Position numbers and translations under genes: made by a program
The notes under the pieces: generated by a model
What the model was told of the DNA's origin: nothing
Seen by the model: the letters and a program-made list of their open reading frames with translations, nothing else
Database searches by the model: none
NCBI GenBank assembly: GCA_036567945.1
Contig: DATCTM010000082.1
Location: 6,280-70,279 of the forward strand
Origin: BRH-c54 sp036567945
GTDB lineage: Bacteria; Bacteroidota; Bacteroidia; Flavobacteriales_E; Vicingaceae
Direction: 5' to 3'
DNA length: 64,000 bases
Part shown: positions 16,731-26,500 of the stretch, in pieces
Layout of the letters: every line of letters starts with the position of its first letter
Position numbering within the stretch: position 1 is the stretch's first letter

Positions 16731-18608
16731 ATGAATTATCTATCTGTTGAAAACCTCTCAAAATCTTTTGGAGAGCGTGTGTTGTTCGAAAATATTTCGT
16801 TTGGAATTGATAAAGGACAAAAAGTAGCTTTTATAGCTAAAAATGGCACCGGAAAATCCACTTTATTAAAAATATTAGCAGGGGAAGCAGGTTATGATTC
16901 AGGAAATGTTGTTTTTAGAAATGGTATAAAAACAGGTATTTTACAACAATCTCCCAATTATAAAGAAGAATTAACTATTTCTCAAACTATTTTCAGAACA
17001 GCTTCAGAACAAATTGATGCCATTTTAGAATACGAAAAAGCCATTGCCAATCCTAACGATAATGAAAGAATGCAAAAAGCCTTTGAGCAAATGGATGCTT
17101 TAGATGCTTGGGATTACGAAGTTCGTATCAAACAAATATTAGGTCAGCTACAAATTCATGATTTAGACCAAAAAATTGGTGAGCTGTCGGGTGGTCAGCA
17201 AAAAAGAATTGCTTTAGCTCAAGTACTTATTGAAGAACCCGATTTTATTATTTTAGATGAACCTACCAACCACCTAGATTTAGATATGATAGAATGGTTG
17301 GAAAACTACCTAATTAAAGATAACATCACCATTTTAATGGTAACCCATGATAGGTATTTTTTAGAGCGAGTTTGTAACGAAATTATTGAATTAGACGAAA
17401 AAACCTTGTACCGATACAAAGGTAATTACAGCTATTTTTTAGAGAAGAAAGAAGAACGAGAAAGCATCTTTGCCGCCAATGTTGACAAAGCTAAAAATCT
17501 TTACAGAAAAGAGCTTGAATGGATGCGAAGAATGCCTAAAGCTAGAGGTACAAAAGCTAAATCGAGAGAAGATGCTTTTTATGACACCGAAAAAGTTGCC
17601 AAGCAAAAGAAAGATACTTCAAAAGTAGAAATGGAAGTAAATATGACTCGGCTTGGCGGGAAAATTTTAGAACTCTACCATGTAAAAAAATCATTTGGCG
17701 ACCTCAAAATTCTAGAGGACTTTAACTATGTGTTTAAAAAACAAGAAAAAATAGGCATTGTAGGTAAAAATGGTGTTGGTAAAACTACTTTCCTAAATAT
17801 TTTATTAGGGTTAGAAAAAATTGATGGTGGCAAAGTAGTTTCCGGTGAAACAGTTGTTTATGGTTACTACACACAAAAAGGAATGCAGTTTAAGGAAGAA
17901 AAAAAAGTAATAGAAGTTATTAAAGATATTGCTGAAGTAATTCCGCTCACCAAAGGTAGAAGCCTTACCGCTGCTCAATTGCTAGAAAAATTTCTTTTCC
18001 ATAAAAGTATGCACTACAACCAAATTGCAAAATTAAGTGGAGGAGAAAAACGAAGACTTTATCTATTAACCATTTTAATTAAGAACCCCAATTTTTTAAT
18101 TTTAGATGAGCCTACCAACGATTTAGATGTAATGACATTAAGTGTATTGGAAGATTTTTTAGAAGACTTTCAGGGTTGTTTAATAATTGTTACGCACGAT
18201 AGGTACTTTATGGACAAACTAGTTGACCACCTCTTTATTTTTGAAGGTGATGGAAAGGTTAACGATTACTTAGGCAAATACTCTGATTACCGAGAAGAAC
18301 TAAAACAAAAACAATTGGCAGATAAAAAGGCGGAATCTGCTACAGCCAACAAAACTCCTGAAAAACAAAGCGAAAAAGTAGCTACTCCTAAAACCAAACT
18401 TAGCTACAAAGAAAAAATTGAGTTAGAACAACTTGATAAAGATATTGAGGCTTTAGAAAATAAAAAAGCTGAACTCATGAAAGTGTTAGAAGCAAACCAA
18501 TCCAACCATGAGGAAATAATTAAGATTACCACCCAACTTGGCGAAATTAGTACTCAGCTAGATGAGAAAGGTGAAAGATGGCTGTATTTATCTGAATTTG
18601 AGTTTTAA
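16731..18608 (+). CDS. uup: ABC-F family ATPase, Uup-like
   Basis: 625 residues. NBD1: P-loop AKNGTGKST (about 36-44), signature LSGGQQKR, Walker B IILDEPTNHLD. NBD2: P-loop GKNGVGKTT (about 344-352), LSGGEKRR, LILDEPTNDLD. A C-terminal coiled coil (about 540-620: KIELEQLDKDIEALENKKAEL) is the hallmark of Uup, which acts on ribosomes and branched DNA in E. coli. There are no membrane segments. In contrast with the first ABC-F gene, both P-loops keep the lysine; the first glycine of P-loop 1 is Ala. It stands next to recA and its TPR neighbour on the same strand. Confidence 0.88.
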   Translation: MNYLSVENLSKSFGERVLFENISFGIDKGQKVAFIAKNGTGKSTLLKILAGEAGYDSGNVVFRNGIKTGILQQSPNYKEELTISQTIFRTASEQIDAILEYEKAIANPNDNERMQKAFEQMDALDAWDYEVRIKQILGQLQIHDLDQKIGELSGGQQKRIALAQVLIEEPDFIILDEPTNHLDLDMIEWLENYLIKDNITILMVTHDRYFLERVCNEIIELDEKTLYRYKGNYSYFLEKKEERESIFAANVDKAKNLYRKELEWMRRMPKARGTKAKSREDAFYDTEKVAKQKKDTSKVEMEVNMTRLGGKILELYHVKKSFGDLKILEDFNYVFKKQEKIGIVGKNGVGKTTFLNILLGLEKIDGGKVVSGETVVYGYYTQKGMQFKEEKKVIEVIKDIAEVIPLTKGRSLTAAQLLEKFLFHKSMHYNQIAKLSGGEKRRLYLLTILIKNPNFLILDEPTNDLDVMTLSVLEDFLEDFQGCLIIVTHDRYFMDKLVDHLFIFEGDGKVNDYLGKYSDYREELKQKQLADKKAESATANKTPEKQSEKVATPKTKLSYKEKIELEQLDKDIEALENKKAELMKVLEANQSNHEEIIKITTQLGEISTQLDEKGERWLYLSEFEF

Positions 18609-18626
18609 ATCTCTCATACAACATTT

Positions 18627-20159
18627 TTACTCCACTTCTACATGCGTGTAATAATGATTTATTTTACTACTTAGTTTTCTAAAATAATCTTCTTCGAGCC
18701 ATTTTAAATAGTTTTCGGTGCTTTTGCAAATATTGTAAGAATACAATCTAATCCTATAAGCAATATCATCTTTTAAAAATTTAGACAAATAACGTGCATC
18801 CATAATGTCTTCACTATTATCTATACACATTCTTAAGTGCTGCTCTATTGATTTATCTAACACCACTTTTGGTTTCTGACCTTTTTTTAGTGTCTCCTGA
18901 TAAGCTGCATCAACATCAAAATCAATGTTTTCAGAATTCTTAAACAATGCCCTCACATCTTCCGGCATTTTATATTTGAATTTCTTTTCAATTTCTTCAT
19001 CAGAAAAAATGTTACTTAAAAAGAAATCAGGATTTCTAAATATTTCATGCCAATCAATTGCACTATCCCACGGACCGAAACGTGCTGCATTATTTCCTAA
19101 ATCTATAACCGTAAAATCTTTTTTATTTGGTAAAACCCTAGATCCCCTACCTATCATTTGATGATAAAGCGTAAGCGAACGAGTTGCTCTGTTTAAAATA
19201 ATAGTCTCCACTGTTGGTTCATCAAACCCTGTTGTTAAAATTCCTACAGAAGTTAAGATCGCGTCTGGAGTTTCTTTAAACCATTGTAAAATATCTCTTC
19301 TTTCTTCTCCTGTATTGGTATTGTCTAAGTGTCTAATATTTAAATCTGCTTTTTTAAATGTATCATATACATTTAATGAAGTATTGATTCCGTTATTGAA
19401 AATCAATGTTTTTTTTCCTGAAGATCTTTCATAATAAGCCCTCAACAGTTTTTCTAGCATAGGAGAATCTCCATAAAGTAATTCTGAAGATTTAACGGTA
19501 TAATCACCATTAGCACCAATTTTTAATACTCCTAAACCAACATCATAACAATAAGTAGTTGCCTTAGCTAAAAAACCTTTCTCAATCAATGAGGGAATAG
19601 AATCACCAACAATCAATTCCTTATAGTTTTGAAACATAGGTAAATTAATATTAGAGCTTAATGGAGTAGCGGTAACACCTAACACAGTACAATCTGTAAA
19701 GTGTTTAAACATTTTACGAAAAGAATTATAATGTGCCTCGTCAACTATTACCAACCCGATATTATCAATTTCTATGGCTTCATCTCTAAATCTGTTATTT
19801 AGCGTTTCTACCATAGCTACAAAGCAATCAAAGTCATGTTCATCAGGAAGTGATTTAACATTACTATCAATAATTTTACACCTAACATTAAACTCTTCCA
19901 ACATTTTAGAAGTTTGATTACAAAGTTCAATACGATGCGTAAGTACCACTACTTTTTTACCTGTAGATTCTATAAATCTTTTAGCAATTTCTGTGAAAAT
20001 TACAGTTTTTCCACCTCCGGTCGGAAGTTGGTAAAGTAAATTATGATTAGAAGGGTTTTTAGCTAAACTTGCAAATATTTTTTCTATCGCATCATGTTGA
20101 TAGTCATATAGTTTCTTACCTGTAGTTCGTTCTAGTTGATCCGTTTCAATAAAAGCCAT
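18627..20159 (-). CDS. SF2 DEAD/DEAH-box helicase (SSL2/Res-subunit type)
   Basis: 510 residues. Motif I LPTGGGKT (about 45-52), motif II VDEAH (about 138), motif III VTATPL, and motif VI QMIGRGSR (about 335) define an SF2 translocase of the type III restriction Res/SSL2 group. The C-terminal 150 residues are helical without a recognisable nuclease or zinc finger. This family is common in Bacteroidota chromosomes; its role is probably in DNA repair or nucleic-acid remodelling. No methylase or other defence partner is adjacent, so I do not call it a restriction subunit. It ends convergently 18 bases from the Uup-like gene. Confidence 0.85.
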   Translation of the reverse strand: MAFIETDQLERTTGKKLYDYQHDAIEKIFASLAKNPSNHNLLYQLPTGGGKTVIFTEIAKRFIESTGKKVVVLTHRIELCNQTSKMLEEFNVRCKIIDSNVKSLPDEHDFDCFVAMVETLNNRFRDEAIEIDNIGLVIVDEAHYNSFRKMFKHFTDCTVLGVTATPLSSNINLPMFQNYKELIVGDSIPSLIEKGFLAKATTYCYDVGLGVLKIGANGDYTVKSSELLYGDSPMLEKLLRAYYERSSGKKTLIFNNGINTSLNVYDTFKKADLNIRHLDNTNTGEERRDILQWFKETPDAILTSVGILTTGFDEPTVETIILNRATRSLTLYHQMIGRGSRVLPNKKDFTVIDLGNNAARFGPWDSAIDWHEIFRNPDFFLSNIFSDEEIEKKFKYKMPEDVRALFKNSENIDFDVDAAYQETLKKGQKPKVVLDKSIEQHLRMCIDNSEDIMDARYLSKFLKDDIAYRIRLYSYNICKSTENYLKWLEEDYFRKLSSKINHYYTHVEVE

Positions 20160-20188
20160 AAATGTTTAATGCCATTAACAGTGGGTTG

Positions 20189-20196
20189 CAAAGTTA
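20189..20196 (-). promoter_or_regulatory. Promoter -7 element of the SF2 helicase gene
   Basis: TAACTTTG on the minus strand matches TAnnTTTG, 30 bases upstream of the ATG. Confidence 0.5.
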
Positions 20197-20246
20197 CGAA
20201 AATGATTTGATTCTATTTTAACTTACTTTTTACATGATTGTAAATA

Positions 20247-21155
20247 CTACAAGCCGTCAAGTAAAGCAGTTAAGTTTGGATCTGTAATGGAAGAAAGACT
20301 AACTTCTAAAGTAGTGTTAGTACTTATTGTCATAGTATTGTAATAATGAAAAAGATTTCCACCTCCATCAACAGCTATCATTACTATTTTAACACTTGTA
20401 CCCGTTGGAATTAATCCTGAAGTCATGTTATAAACCTGCATTACAGATTTAGTTGTAGGAAAGTATATAAAAATACCAACATTCTCTAAATAATCTGTAC
20501 TCGATGTAAATGAAATTGTATTTCCTGAACCATTGTTGGCTAACTTACCGCAATTCAACCATCCTAACCTTGCAATTAATGCTTCATAACCATAAGGAAT
20601 AATATTAAATGTAGGGCTAACAGAAGTAGTTACTCCCAAACTAGCAGGATTATCTGTCCAATCGAAAAAACTTCCTGTATCGAACCCATAAAAAGCATTC
20701 ATATTATTCTTTGGAGCTCCATTTGGCATTTGTACTCCATAAGCACAATTCGGACGAAGCACTAAATCCTGATTATTTTTAGTTGCTCTAACTCTTATTT
20801 CTCCATCTGTTTCTAAAATATTTCCCGCAGCAACTGTTGGCATTTGCCAATACATCATATCTTTTGGTGTATAAAGTTCTACCAATTTAACAGAAAATGG
20901 ATAATGAACAGAATCTCCATTAGGAAACATTAAACAATCTTTACCTGCAAGCAATTTTGTGCCTTGATTTCCAACAATAGTATCATTAGAAGGTCCATTA
21001 ATAACAAACTCCTGTTCTTGCTGCTTTTTCATATCTAAATAGCTGTTAACAGGCTCATATTCATTTTTAGATTTTTCTATTCTATCTTTTTTACAAGCGT
21101 TAAGAGAAATAATAAAAATTCCTACTATCGATAATAATCCAATTTTTGTTTTCAT
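20247..21155 (-). CDS. Lipoprotein of unknown function
   Basis: 302 residues: lipoprotein signal (GIFIISLNAC, Cys about 21), a KKD sorting-type charge after the Cys, and a beta-rich body. The stretch GNQGTKLLAGKDCLMFPNG followed by VKLVELYTPKDMM resembles the opening of ZU5-like beta domains, but I do not recognise the family firmly. Its start is 12 bases downstream of a beta-barrel gene, so the two probably form a lipoprotein/outer-membrane pair. Confidence 0.7.
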   Translation of the reverse strand: MKTKIGLLSIVGIFIISLNACKKDRIEKSKNEYEPVNSYLDMKKQQEQEFVINGPSNDTIVGNQGTKLLAGKDCLMFPNGDSVHYPFSVKLVELYTPKDMMYWQMPTVAAGNILETDGEIRVRATKNNQDLVLRPNCAYGVQMPNGAPKNNMNAFYGFDTGSFFDWTDNPASLGVTTSVSPTFNIIPYGYEALIARLGWLNCGKLANNGSGNTISFTSSTDYLENVGIFIYFPTTKSVMQVYNMTSGLIPTGTSVKIVMIAVDGGGNLFHYYNTMTISTNTTLEVSLSSITDPNLTALLDGL

Positions 21156-21167
21156 GTGTTTATTTAA

Positions 21168-21710
21168 TTAATAAGCTGGACAAAGTGTTGTTCCACCTTT
21201 TCTTCTACCTCCATATTTCCCACCATTTCCTGATGATGAGTTACATCCAAAAATGTATAAAAGTCCTAGTCTTAAATGTGTCTCTTGAAATTTAAAATTA
21301 TACCTGTACTCTAAGAACGGACGAAGGCATCTGTTGGTTGTAATACCAGCTCCAACTTCTGCGTTCCAGTTAGAAGCCTGAGCCCCATCCATTGTAGATT
21401 CTTCATGATTTGCCCATAAATTATATGCTCCATGTGCCAATAAATAAAAATTAAAGGTGTTTCCTCTAATAACTTTTTGTTCTAAACCCAATCCAAAATA
21501 ATATTCATTAATTTTATTGAACCCTGGATAATAAGCCACCTGAGGGACAATACTTAATCCTCTATTTGGAAAAAAGTTAACCCTAGCTCCAAAACCAAAA
21601 CTTTCTGTTTGGAAATTGTACATAGCATCTGCACCAACGCCAATATTTTGGGCTTTTGTAGTAGCAGATAAGAAAGCTATTAAAAATATGAAAATTAATT
21701 GTTTAATCAT
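21168..21710 (-). CDS. Outer-membrane beta-barrel protein with Gly/Arg-rich tail
   Basis: 180 residues: signal peptide at 1-20 (FIFLIAFLSATTKAQ), then alternating beta strands of a small eight-stranded type barrel (GVGADAMYNFQTESFGFGAR, YYFGLGLEQKV, FLEYRYNF, HLRLGLLYIF). Instead of ending at the last strand with an aromatic residue, it continues into a basic, glycine-rich tail (GNGGKYGGRRKGGTTLCPAY). It is the first gene of a two-gene unit with the unknown lipoprotein. Confidence 0.72.
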   Translation of the reverse strand: MIKQLIFIFLIAFLSATTKAQNIGVGADAMYNFQTESFGFGARVNFFPNRGLSIVPQVAYYPGFNKINEYYFGLGLEQKVIRGNTFNFYLLAHGAYNLWANHEESTMDGAQASNWNAEVGAGITTNRCLRPFLEYRYNFKFQETHLRLGLLYIFGCNSSSGNGGKYGGRRKGGTTLCPAY

Positions 21711-21814
21711 CGAGCCAAATTATAACATTTTTTTATGAATTGAAATTTTTTTTATCAACAGCCGTTAATCAATTACTATTCCATAAATGCTTATTTTCTG
21801 TTAAGTTGTTTACT

Positions 21815-21822
21815 TATTTTTG
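21815..21822 (+). promoter_or_regulatory. Promoter -7 element of the methyltransferase gene
   Basis: TATTTTTG matches TAnnTTTG. It overlaps an upstream in-frame TTG (21820), so translation must start at the ATG at 21835, about 12 bases after the element, leaving at most a very short leader. Confidence 0.5.
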
Positions 21823-21834
21823 TATCGTATTATT

Positions 21835-22995
21835 ATGAATAAAGAAACAATTGCATTTATTGAAGATAACAAACACAAAAATGTGAATGATATTGCTTTA
21901 TTGTTAAGTAAAAAAGAAAACCTTGATGCCAATTTTATTATCAACCAGATAAATGGTTGGCAAAAAGCCAAAAACAAACTCCCTACTTTTTACAATACGC
22001 CCGAAATTATTTTTCCATCCGTAAAGTCTATGGAACAATGTTCATCAGAAAAAACAGCTTTGCTGAAAAACAAAATGATTAGCGGTAATAGCTTAATAGA
22101 TTTAACCGGTGGCTTTGGTGTTGATACTTATTTTTTTTCTAATTCTTTTAAATCAATAGATTATGTAGAACCAAATAAAGAATTACTACAAGTTGTTCAA
22201 CATAATTTTAATTTATTAAATACTAAAATCAAATTCCACAATACAACAAGTGAAGCTTTCTTAAAATCAAACAAAACACATTTTGATGTTGCTTACATAG
22301 ACCCTGACAGACGTGATGAAAGTAAACGTATTTTTAACTTAAGCGACTGTTTTCCTAATGTTATTGAGCTGCTACCAACAATCTTATCTGCTGCAGATAA
22401 ATTATTGATAAAAACCTCTCCATTTTTAGATATCAAACAAACATTAGAAGCATTAAAAACAGTAAGCAAATGTTTTATTGTTGCGGTAAAAAACGATTGT
22501 AAAGAAGTACTCTATTTGGTAGAAAAAGAAAAAAATAAGCCTACTGAAATTATAACCTATAATTTAGATAAAAACGAAGACGTTTTTAAATTTACTTACG
22601 AAGAAGAACAAGACACTACTTCCCATTTTAGTCAACCTAAAAAATATTTATACGAACCAAATACTGCAATAATGAAAGCTGGAGCTTTTAAAATAGTTGG
22701 AACGCGTTTTGGATTAGACAAACTTGCTCAGCACACCCACCTATATACTAGTGACAAATTAATTAATGATTTTCCTGGAAGGATTTTTGAAATTAACAAT
22801 GTAGCAGATTATCAGAAAAAAAAGATGAAAAAATTAGGTATAACGAATGTGAACATTAGTGCTCGCAACTTTCCTGATGCGGTTGCTGTAATTAAGAAAA
22901 AACTTAACCTTAAAGATGGCGGAAACTGCTATTTATTTGCTGCTACCAATTTAGATAATAAGCCTATTTTAATCCTTACAAAAAAAATGAACTGA
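21835..22995 (+). CDS. THUMP-like class I SAM-dependent methyltransferase
   Basis: 386 residues. Motif I is LIDLTGGFGVDTYFF (about 87-101), followed by the acidic VEPN, and the DPPY-like motif is YIDPDRRD (about 153-160); the C-terminal half matches the THUMP-like domain seen behind such methyltransferases (LGITNVNISARNFPD near the end). Probably an RNA or nucleic-acid methyltransferase in the cytosol; the target is unknown. ATG 21835 is chosen because the upstream TTG lies in the promoter. Confidence 0.8.
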   Translation: MNKETIAFIEDNKHKNVNDIALLLSKKENLDANFIINQINGWQKAKNKLPTFYNTPEIIFPSVKSMEQCSSEKTALLKNKMISGNSLIDLTGGFGVDTYFFSNSFKSIDYVEPNKELLQVVQHNFNLLNTKIKFHNTTSEAFLKSNKTHFDVAYIDPDRRDESKRIFNLSDCFPNVIELLPTILSAADKLLIKTSPFLDIKQTLEALKTVSKCFIVAVKNDCKEVLYLVEKEKNKPTEIITYNLDKNEDVFKFTYEEEQDTTSHFSQPKKYLYEPNTAIMKAGAFKIVGTRFGLDKLAQHTHLYTSDKLINDFPGRIFEINNVADYQKKKMKKLGITNVNISARNFPDAVAVIKKKLNLKDGGNCYLFAATNLDNKPILILTKKMN

Positions 22996-23016
22996 CTAAC
23001 ATGTTGGGAGTAAGCT

Positions 23017-23034
23017 TAAAGTTAATTAACTTTA
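23017..23034 (+). promoter_or_regulatory. 18-base perfect palindrome overlapping a -7 element
   Basis: TAAAGTTAATTAACTTTA is a perfect inverted repeat. Its right half contains TAACTTTA, a near match to TAnnTTTG, 25 bases upstream of the Rieske-like lipoprotein start. A repressor site over the promoter is a natural reading. Confidence 0.45.
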
Positions 23035-23059
23035 CACTCTGAAAACTACTTAAAAAGTG

Positions 23060-23476
23060 ATGAACAGATTATTACTTATATTTCTTTTACTCATTTCTTT
23101 TCTTGGTTGCAAGAAAGATAATAATGCGAACATACCTTATGTTCCTGTAAATATTTACATGCAAACTACCGACCCTCAATTTATAGAACTTAACGCTGTA
23201 AATAGCTGGATTTATTTAACAGGAGGTTCTAGAGGAATTATTGTTTATAAAGTTTCTAATGACCAATTTAGAGCGTTTGATAGGCATTGTACTTTCCAAC
23301 CGGAAAATAGTTGTGCATTGGTTAGTGTAGAAACCAATAATATTTCTGCTATAGACGATTGTTGTGGGTCTCAATTTTTAATTACAGATGGTTCTGTTCT
23401 AAGAAGTCCTGCTGTAATGCCTTTAAAAGAATACAACACTTCTTTTGATGGTGCCACCTTAAGAATTTACAATTAA
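23060..23476 (+). CDS. Rieske-fold lipoprotein with non-canonical ligands
   Basis: 138 residues: lipoprotein signal (IFLLLISFLGC, Cys near 17) followed by KKD. The body follows the Rieske [2Fe-2S] domain order: GGSRGIIVYKVSNDQFRAFDRHC, then DDCCGSQFLITDGSV and PAVMPLKEY. In canonical Rieske domains the ligands are C-x-H and C-x-x-H; here the first box reads CTF and the second DDCC, so both histidines and one cysteine are missing, while three other cysteines are present. I recall this variant as a recurrent Bacteroidota family, so it is not a recent mutation. Whether it binds a cluster is open. ATG 23060 is preferred to the GTG one codon earlier. Confidence 0.75.
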   Translation: MNRLLLIFLLLISFLGCKKDNNANIPYVPVNIYMQTTDPQFIELNAVNSWIYLTGGSRGIIVYKVSNDQFRAFDRHCTFQPENSCALVSVETNNISAIDDCCGSQFLITDGSVLRSPAVMPLKEYNTSFDGATLRIYN

Positions 23477-23535
23477 ATCATTATTTCAAGGCAACTAAAA
23501 CTGTTCTAAACAGTCTATAAATCAACTGTTTTAAT

Positions 23536-23543
23536 TACATTTG
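23536..23543 (+). promoter_or_regulatory. Promoter -7 element of the large T9SS cargo gene, with nearby dyad
   Basis: TACATTTG matches TAnnTTTG, 28 bases before the TTG start. A 6-base dyad ACTGTTCTAAACAGT lies at 23499-23513, near the -33 position. Confidence 0.5.
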
Positions 23544-23570
23544 TATGTTGCAACATAATTTGGTGCTATT

Positions 23571-26500
23571 TTGAAAAACTATTTGCTCATAATCAGTCTT
23601 CTATTAGGTTTTTCGGCTCTTGCCCAACGACCATATATTGAGTTTAAAGAAAACAAAGGTCAGTGGCACAAAAATGTACTCTACAAAGCAAAACTACCTG
23701 CCGGGGAATTATTTTTAGAACAAAATAGTTTGACTTATCAATTTTTTAACGAAGCCGATTTACTAAGAATAGACGAATTACATCATAACTTTATTAAAAA
23801 TCCTACCGCTGCTGATTCTATTATTAATTTACACGCGTTTAAAGTTCATTTTAAAAACTCACTAAATGCTACGCTGCAACCCAAATCAATAAGACCTGAC
23901 TACGAAAATTACTTTCTAGGGAATGATAGCTCCAAGTGGGCTTCTAATGTAAAGAAATACGAAGAAGTTACTTATCACCAAATTTACAATAACATTGATT
24001 TGGCATTTTATTTAAAAGATGGTATTTTTAAATATGATTTTATTGTTCAACCAAATGGCACCCCACAAGACATAGAACTAACTTATGATGGTGTTGATGA
24101 AATTTTTATTAAAAACGACAACTTACACATCAAAACATCAGTAAATGAAATAGTTGAACAAAAACCTTATGCGTATCAAAACATTAATGGTAAAGAAAAA
24201 GAAGTGAAATGTTTATTTCAATTAAAAAACAACACCTTAAGTTTTTATTTTCCAAAAGGTTACAATACGAATTATCCATTAATCATAGACCCGGCTCTTA
24301 TTTTCGCTTCTTATTCAGGAGCTACTGTTGATAATTGGGGATACACTTCAACGTTTAATGACTTAGGAAATTTATACGGTGGAGGAATTAGTTTTGGTGT
24401 TGGCTATCCAGTCACCACTGGGGCAATACAAACTACTTTTGGTGGAGGAGCTCTAGACATCTCTATTAGTAAGTTTTCACCAAATGGTTCTTCATTAGAA
24501 TATTCTACTTATTTTGGGGGGGGCAATTCAGACTACCCTCATAGTATGATAGTGAATAGCAATGATGAATTACTGGTTTTTGGAACAACTGCTTCTAATA
24601 ATTTCCCCACAACACCAGGAGCTTATTCAACAACACTTTCGGGAGCTTATGATGCTTATGTGATTAAATTTAGTGCTAATGGACAAACATTATTAGCTTC
24701 AACTTATATTGGAGGAACGGGAAATGATGGTTTAAACAATCTACAACCACTTAAATACAATTATGCTGATGAACACCGAGGAGAAATTATTGTTGATACC
24801 AACGATAACATTTTTGTAGCTACAGTAACTTCTTCTTCAGATTTCCCTGTAACAGCAGGAACAATACAATCTGTTAATGCGGGTGGAAATGATGGGTGTA
24901 TCTTTAAACTTTCTCCTAACCTAAATACGTTACTTTTTAGCACTTATATTGGAGGCACAGGAACTGATGCTGCTTACTCCCTTCAATTTGCAAGTAATGG
25001 TGATGTTTTAGTTACTGGAGGGACTACCAGTAATGACTTCCCTACTACATTAGGAACATTAAACCCTGCAAGCTTAGGCAATACTGACGGTTGGTTAATG
25101 AAAATAAATAACAATGCAACATCAATTCTTGCTAGTACTTATATTGGGACAGCAAACGATTATAACCAATGTTATTTTGTTCAATTAGATACTGCTGACA
25201 ATATCTATGTAGTTGGACAAACAAGAAATGGTTATCCTATTTTCCCCGCTACAGTTTATAACAACCCTAGTAGTGGTCAGTTTTTACATAAACTTACTAA
25301 CGACTTATCTACAACTGTGTTTTCAACAACTTTTGGTACAGGTTCTGGATTTATTGACATTGCTCTTTCAGCATTTTTAGTAAATGAATGTAATTACATT
25401 CTGCTTTCCGGATGGGGAGGTGCTGTAAACTCAAACGCTTTAGCTACAAATAGTACTACCAACAATTTACCAATAACAACAAATGCTATACAACCAACAA
25501 CAGACGGTAGTGATTATTATTTAGCCATGTTCTCAGAAGATGCTGATAGTTTAATGTATGCCACTTTTTTTGGTGGTAATGCCAGTTTCGACCATGTTGA
25601 TGGAGGAACTAGTAGATTTGATAAAAAAGGTATTGTTTACCAAGCTGTTTGTGCTTCTTGTTTTGGTTCCACATCAGATTTTCCAACCACTCCAGGTGCT
25701 TGGTCAAATACCGATAATAGTACAAATTGTAATTTAGGTGTTTTCAAATTAGATTTATCAAGTTTAACTGCCGATGCCGAAGTGTTTACCACCCCCTATT
25801 ATTGTGTTGGAGATACTGTTCAGTTCCAAAACTTAAGTAATGGTGGTGTAACCTATTTTTGGGATTTTGATGATGGATATACTTCTAGTGATTTTCAACC
25901 ATCTCATGTATTCGACTCCGCAGGAACCTATCATGTAATGCTAATAGCCCTCGACTCTGTTTCGTGTATTTTAGTAGACACCGATTATGTAGATGTCTTT
26001 ATCGCTGCTCCCCCTACAGCTATTACTAATCCAATAAATGGCATTTGTAAAGGAGATTCTACTCAACTTAATGCGAGTGGCGGTGCTAGTTATATATGGT
26101 CTCCAAATTATAATATTTCTAATGATAGTATTGACAACCCTTTAGTTTGGCCAGACACTACCACCCTTTATACTGTGATAGTTCATGATAGTTGTGGAAT
26201 AGATACCGCTGAAATATTAGTAACTGTTTTTCAAAAGAATATTAATATAAACCCCGACACCATGGTCTGCTTGGGACAAAGTGCTCAACTTACAGCTTAT
26301 GGTGGCGTAAGTTATTTGTGGCAACCTGCAACTAGTCTTAATAACAATGCTATTTCCAATCCTGTTGCTACTCCAAACAATACCACTACTTACACTGTTG
26401 AAATAACTGATAATAATAATTGTACTTGGGATACTACCACTACTGTATTAATTGATACTGTTTTACCTAATGCCGTTACTATGGATGATGATACTATATG

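Noticed and set aside
18627..20159. SF2 helicase as a restriction or defence subunit
   Set aside because: No methyltransferase, nuclease or other defence gene is adjacent; neighbours are an ABC-F protein and a lipoprotein.
20229..20244. Short dyad TTTACA/TGTAAA after the unknown lipoprotein
   Set aside because: Only six A/T-rich base pairs and no T tract of useful length; too weak to call a terminator.
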